Part shown: piece after piece, positions 5,615 to 5,868 of the stretch | Layout of the letters: each line of letters opens with the position of its first letter | Position numbering within the stretch: the stretch's first letter is position 1 | DNA from: Chitinophagaceae bacterium | GTDB taxonomy: Bacteria > Bacteroidota > Bacteroidia > Chitinophagales > Chitinophagaceae | NCBI GenBank assembly: GCA_003167015.1 | Contig: PMUF01000078.1 | Span: 16,418 to 22,285 of the forward strand | Direction of reading: 5' to 3' | DNA: 5,868 nt | The notes under the pieces: generated by a model | The model's database searches: none | Seen by the model: only the letters and a program-made list of their open reading frames with translations | What the model was told of the DNA's origin: nothing | Position numbers and translations under genes: made by a program

Positions 5615-5868
5615 TCAGTGTGCTTCCAGCCAGTTGATCCCCGACCCTATTTCTGCATCGGCCGGTACCCCCTGCGGCAAGGGCAGCGCTGTCTGCATAC
5701 AACGCAATATTATGGGTTTAATTATATCCAATTCGTCCTTGTGGGCGTCAAAGACCAATTCATCATGCACCTGCAGCAGCATCTTCGACCGGAACCCCCC
5801 ACGGCGGAACTCTTCATGCACCCGGATCATGGCCAGCTTGATCATATCGGCAGCCGTCCCCTGGATGG
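5615..5868 (-). CDS. polA: DNA polymerase I, C-terminal fragment (5' part outside window)
   Basis: The last 84 codons of family A DNA polymerase, which fills gaps and removes RNA primers in replication and repair. The fragment opens with IQGTAADMIKLAMI, the conserved helix preceding the palm motif C, and carries motif C itself as LLQVHDELVF, whose QVHDE holds the metal-binding aspartate. It ends EIGSGINWLEAH, closely matching the E. coli ending (VGSGENWDQAH), so the C-terminus is intact. The TGA stop is at 5617-5615. The frame is open to the right edge; the ATG at 5845 is internal and not the start. The exonuclease domains cannot be judged from this window. Confidence 0.96.
   Translation of the reverse strand, partial: IQGTAADMIKLAMIRVHEEFRRGGFRSKMLLQVHDELVFDAHKDELDIIKPIILRCMQTALPLPQGVPADAEIGSGINWLEAH

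Noticed and set aside
5615..5845. A 76-residue frame that could be read as a small gene starting at 5845
   Set aside because: The frame continues upstream through IQGTAAD to the window edge and is the C-terminus of DNA polymerase I, so the ATG is internal.

Overview
The window reads as chromosomal DNA from a member of the Bacteroidota, probably near Chitinophagaceae. This rests on a DUF5606 protein (a family I know only from Bacteroidota), A-rich translation starts without Shine-Dalgarno sequences, and a TAnnTTTG-type promoter box. The genus is inference. All five genes lie on the minus strand, so transcription runs from high to low coordinates.

In transcription order: (1) 5868-5615 is the 3' end of polA (DNA polymerase I), entering from the right edge. 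(2) 5614-5441 is a 174-base gap with a hairpin and a weak promoter candidate. (3) 5440-3197 encodes a 747-residue secreted protein of unassigned function. It has a signal peptide, a conserved N-terminal domain, three copies of a W/GPW repeat, a segment very rich in Gly, Tyr, Trp and Phe, and a Gly/Arg/Asn/Gln tail ending in two GGGGSRG heptads. (4) 3196-3111 holds a strong hairpin, probably a terminator, next to a TATATTTG box. (5) 3110-2469 encodes a cytoplasmic DsbA/FrnE-like thioredoxin-fold protein with a CGWC active site. (6) 2407-1700 encodes a DUF5606 protein with an unusually long Lys/Ala/Glu/Pro-rich tail. (7) 1700 to the left edge encodes an M3-family zinc oligoendopeptidase, complete apart from its last residues. 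Its start codon overlaps the DUF5606 stop by one base.

The DUF5606 and M3 peptidase genes are almost certainly co-transcribed and translationally coupled. The dsbA-like gene, 61 bases upstream, may belong to the same unit. The polA end and the secreted-protein gene look like separate units. Three of the five genes are ordinary housekeeping types. The least understood item is the large secreted repeat protein, followed by the Lys-rich tail of the DUF5606 protein. I see no mobile element, CRISPR array, tRNA or rRNA.
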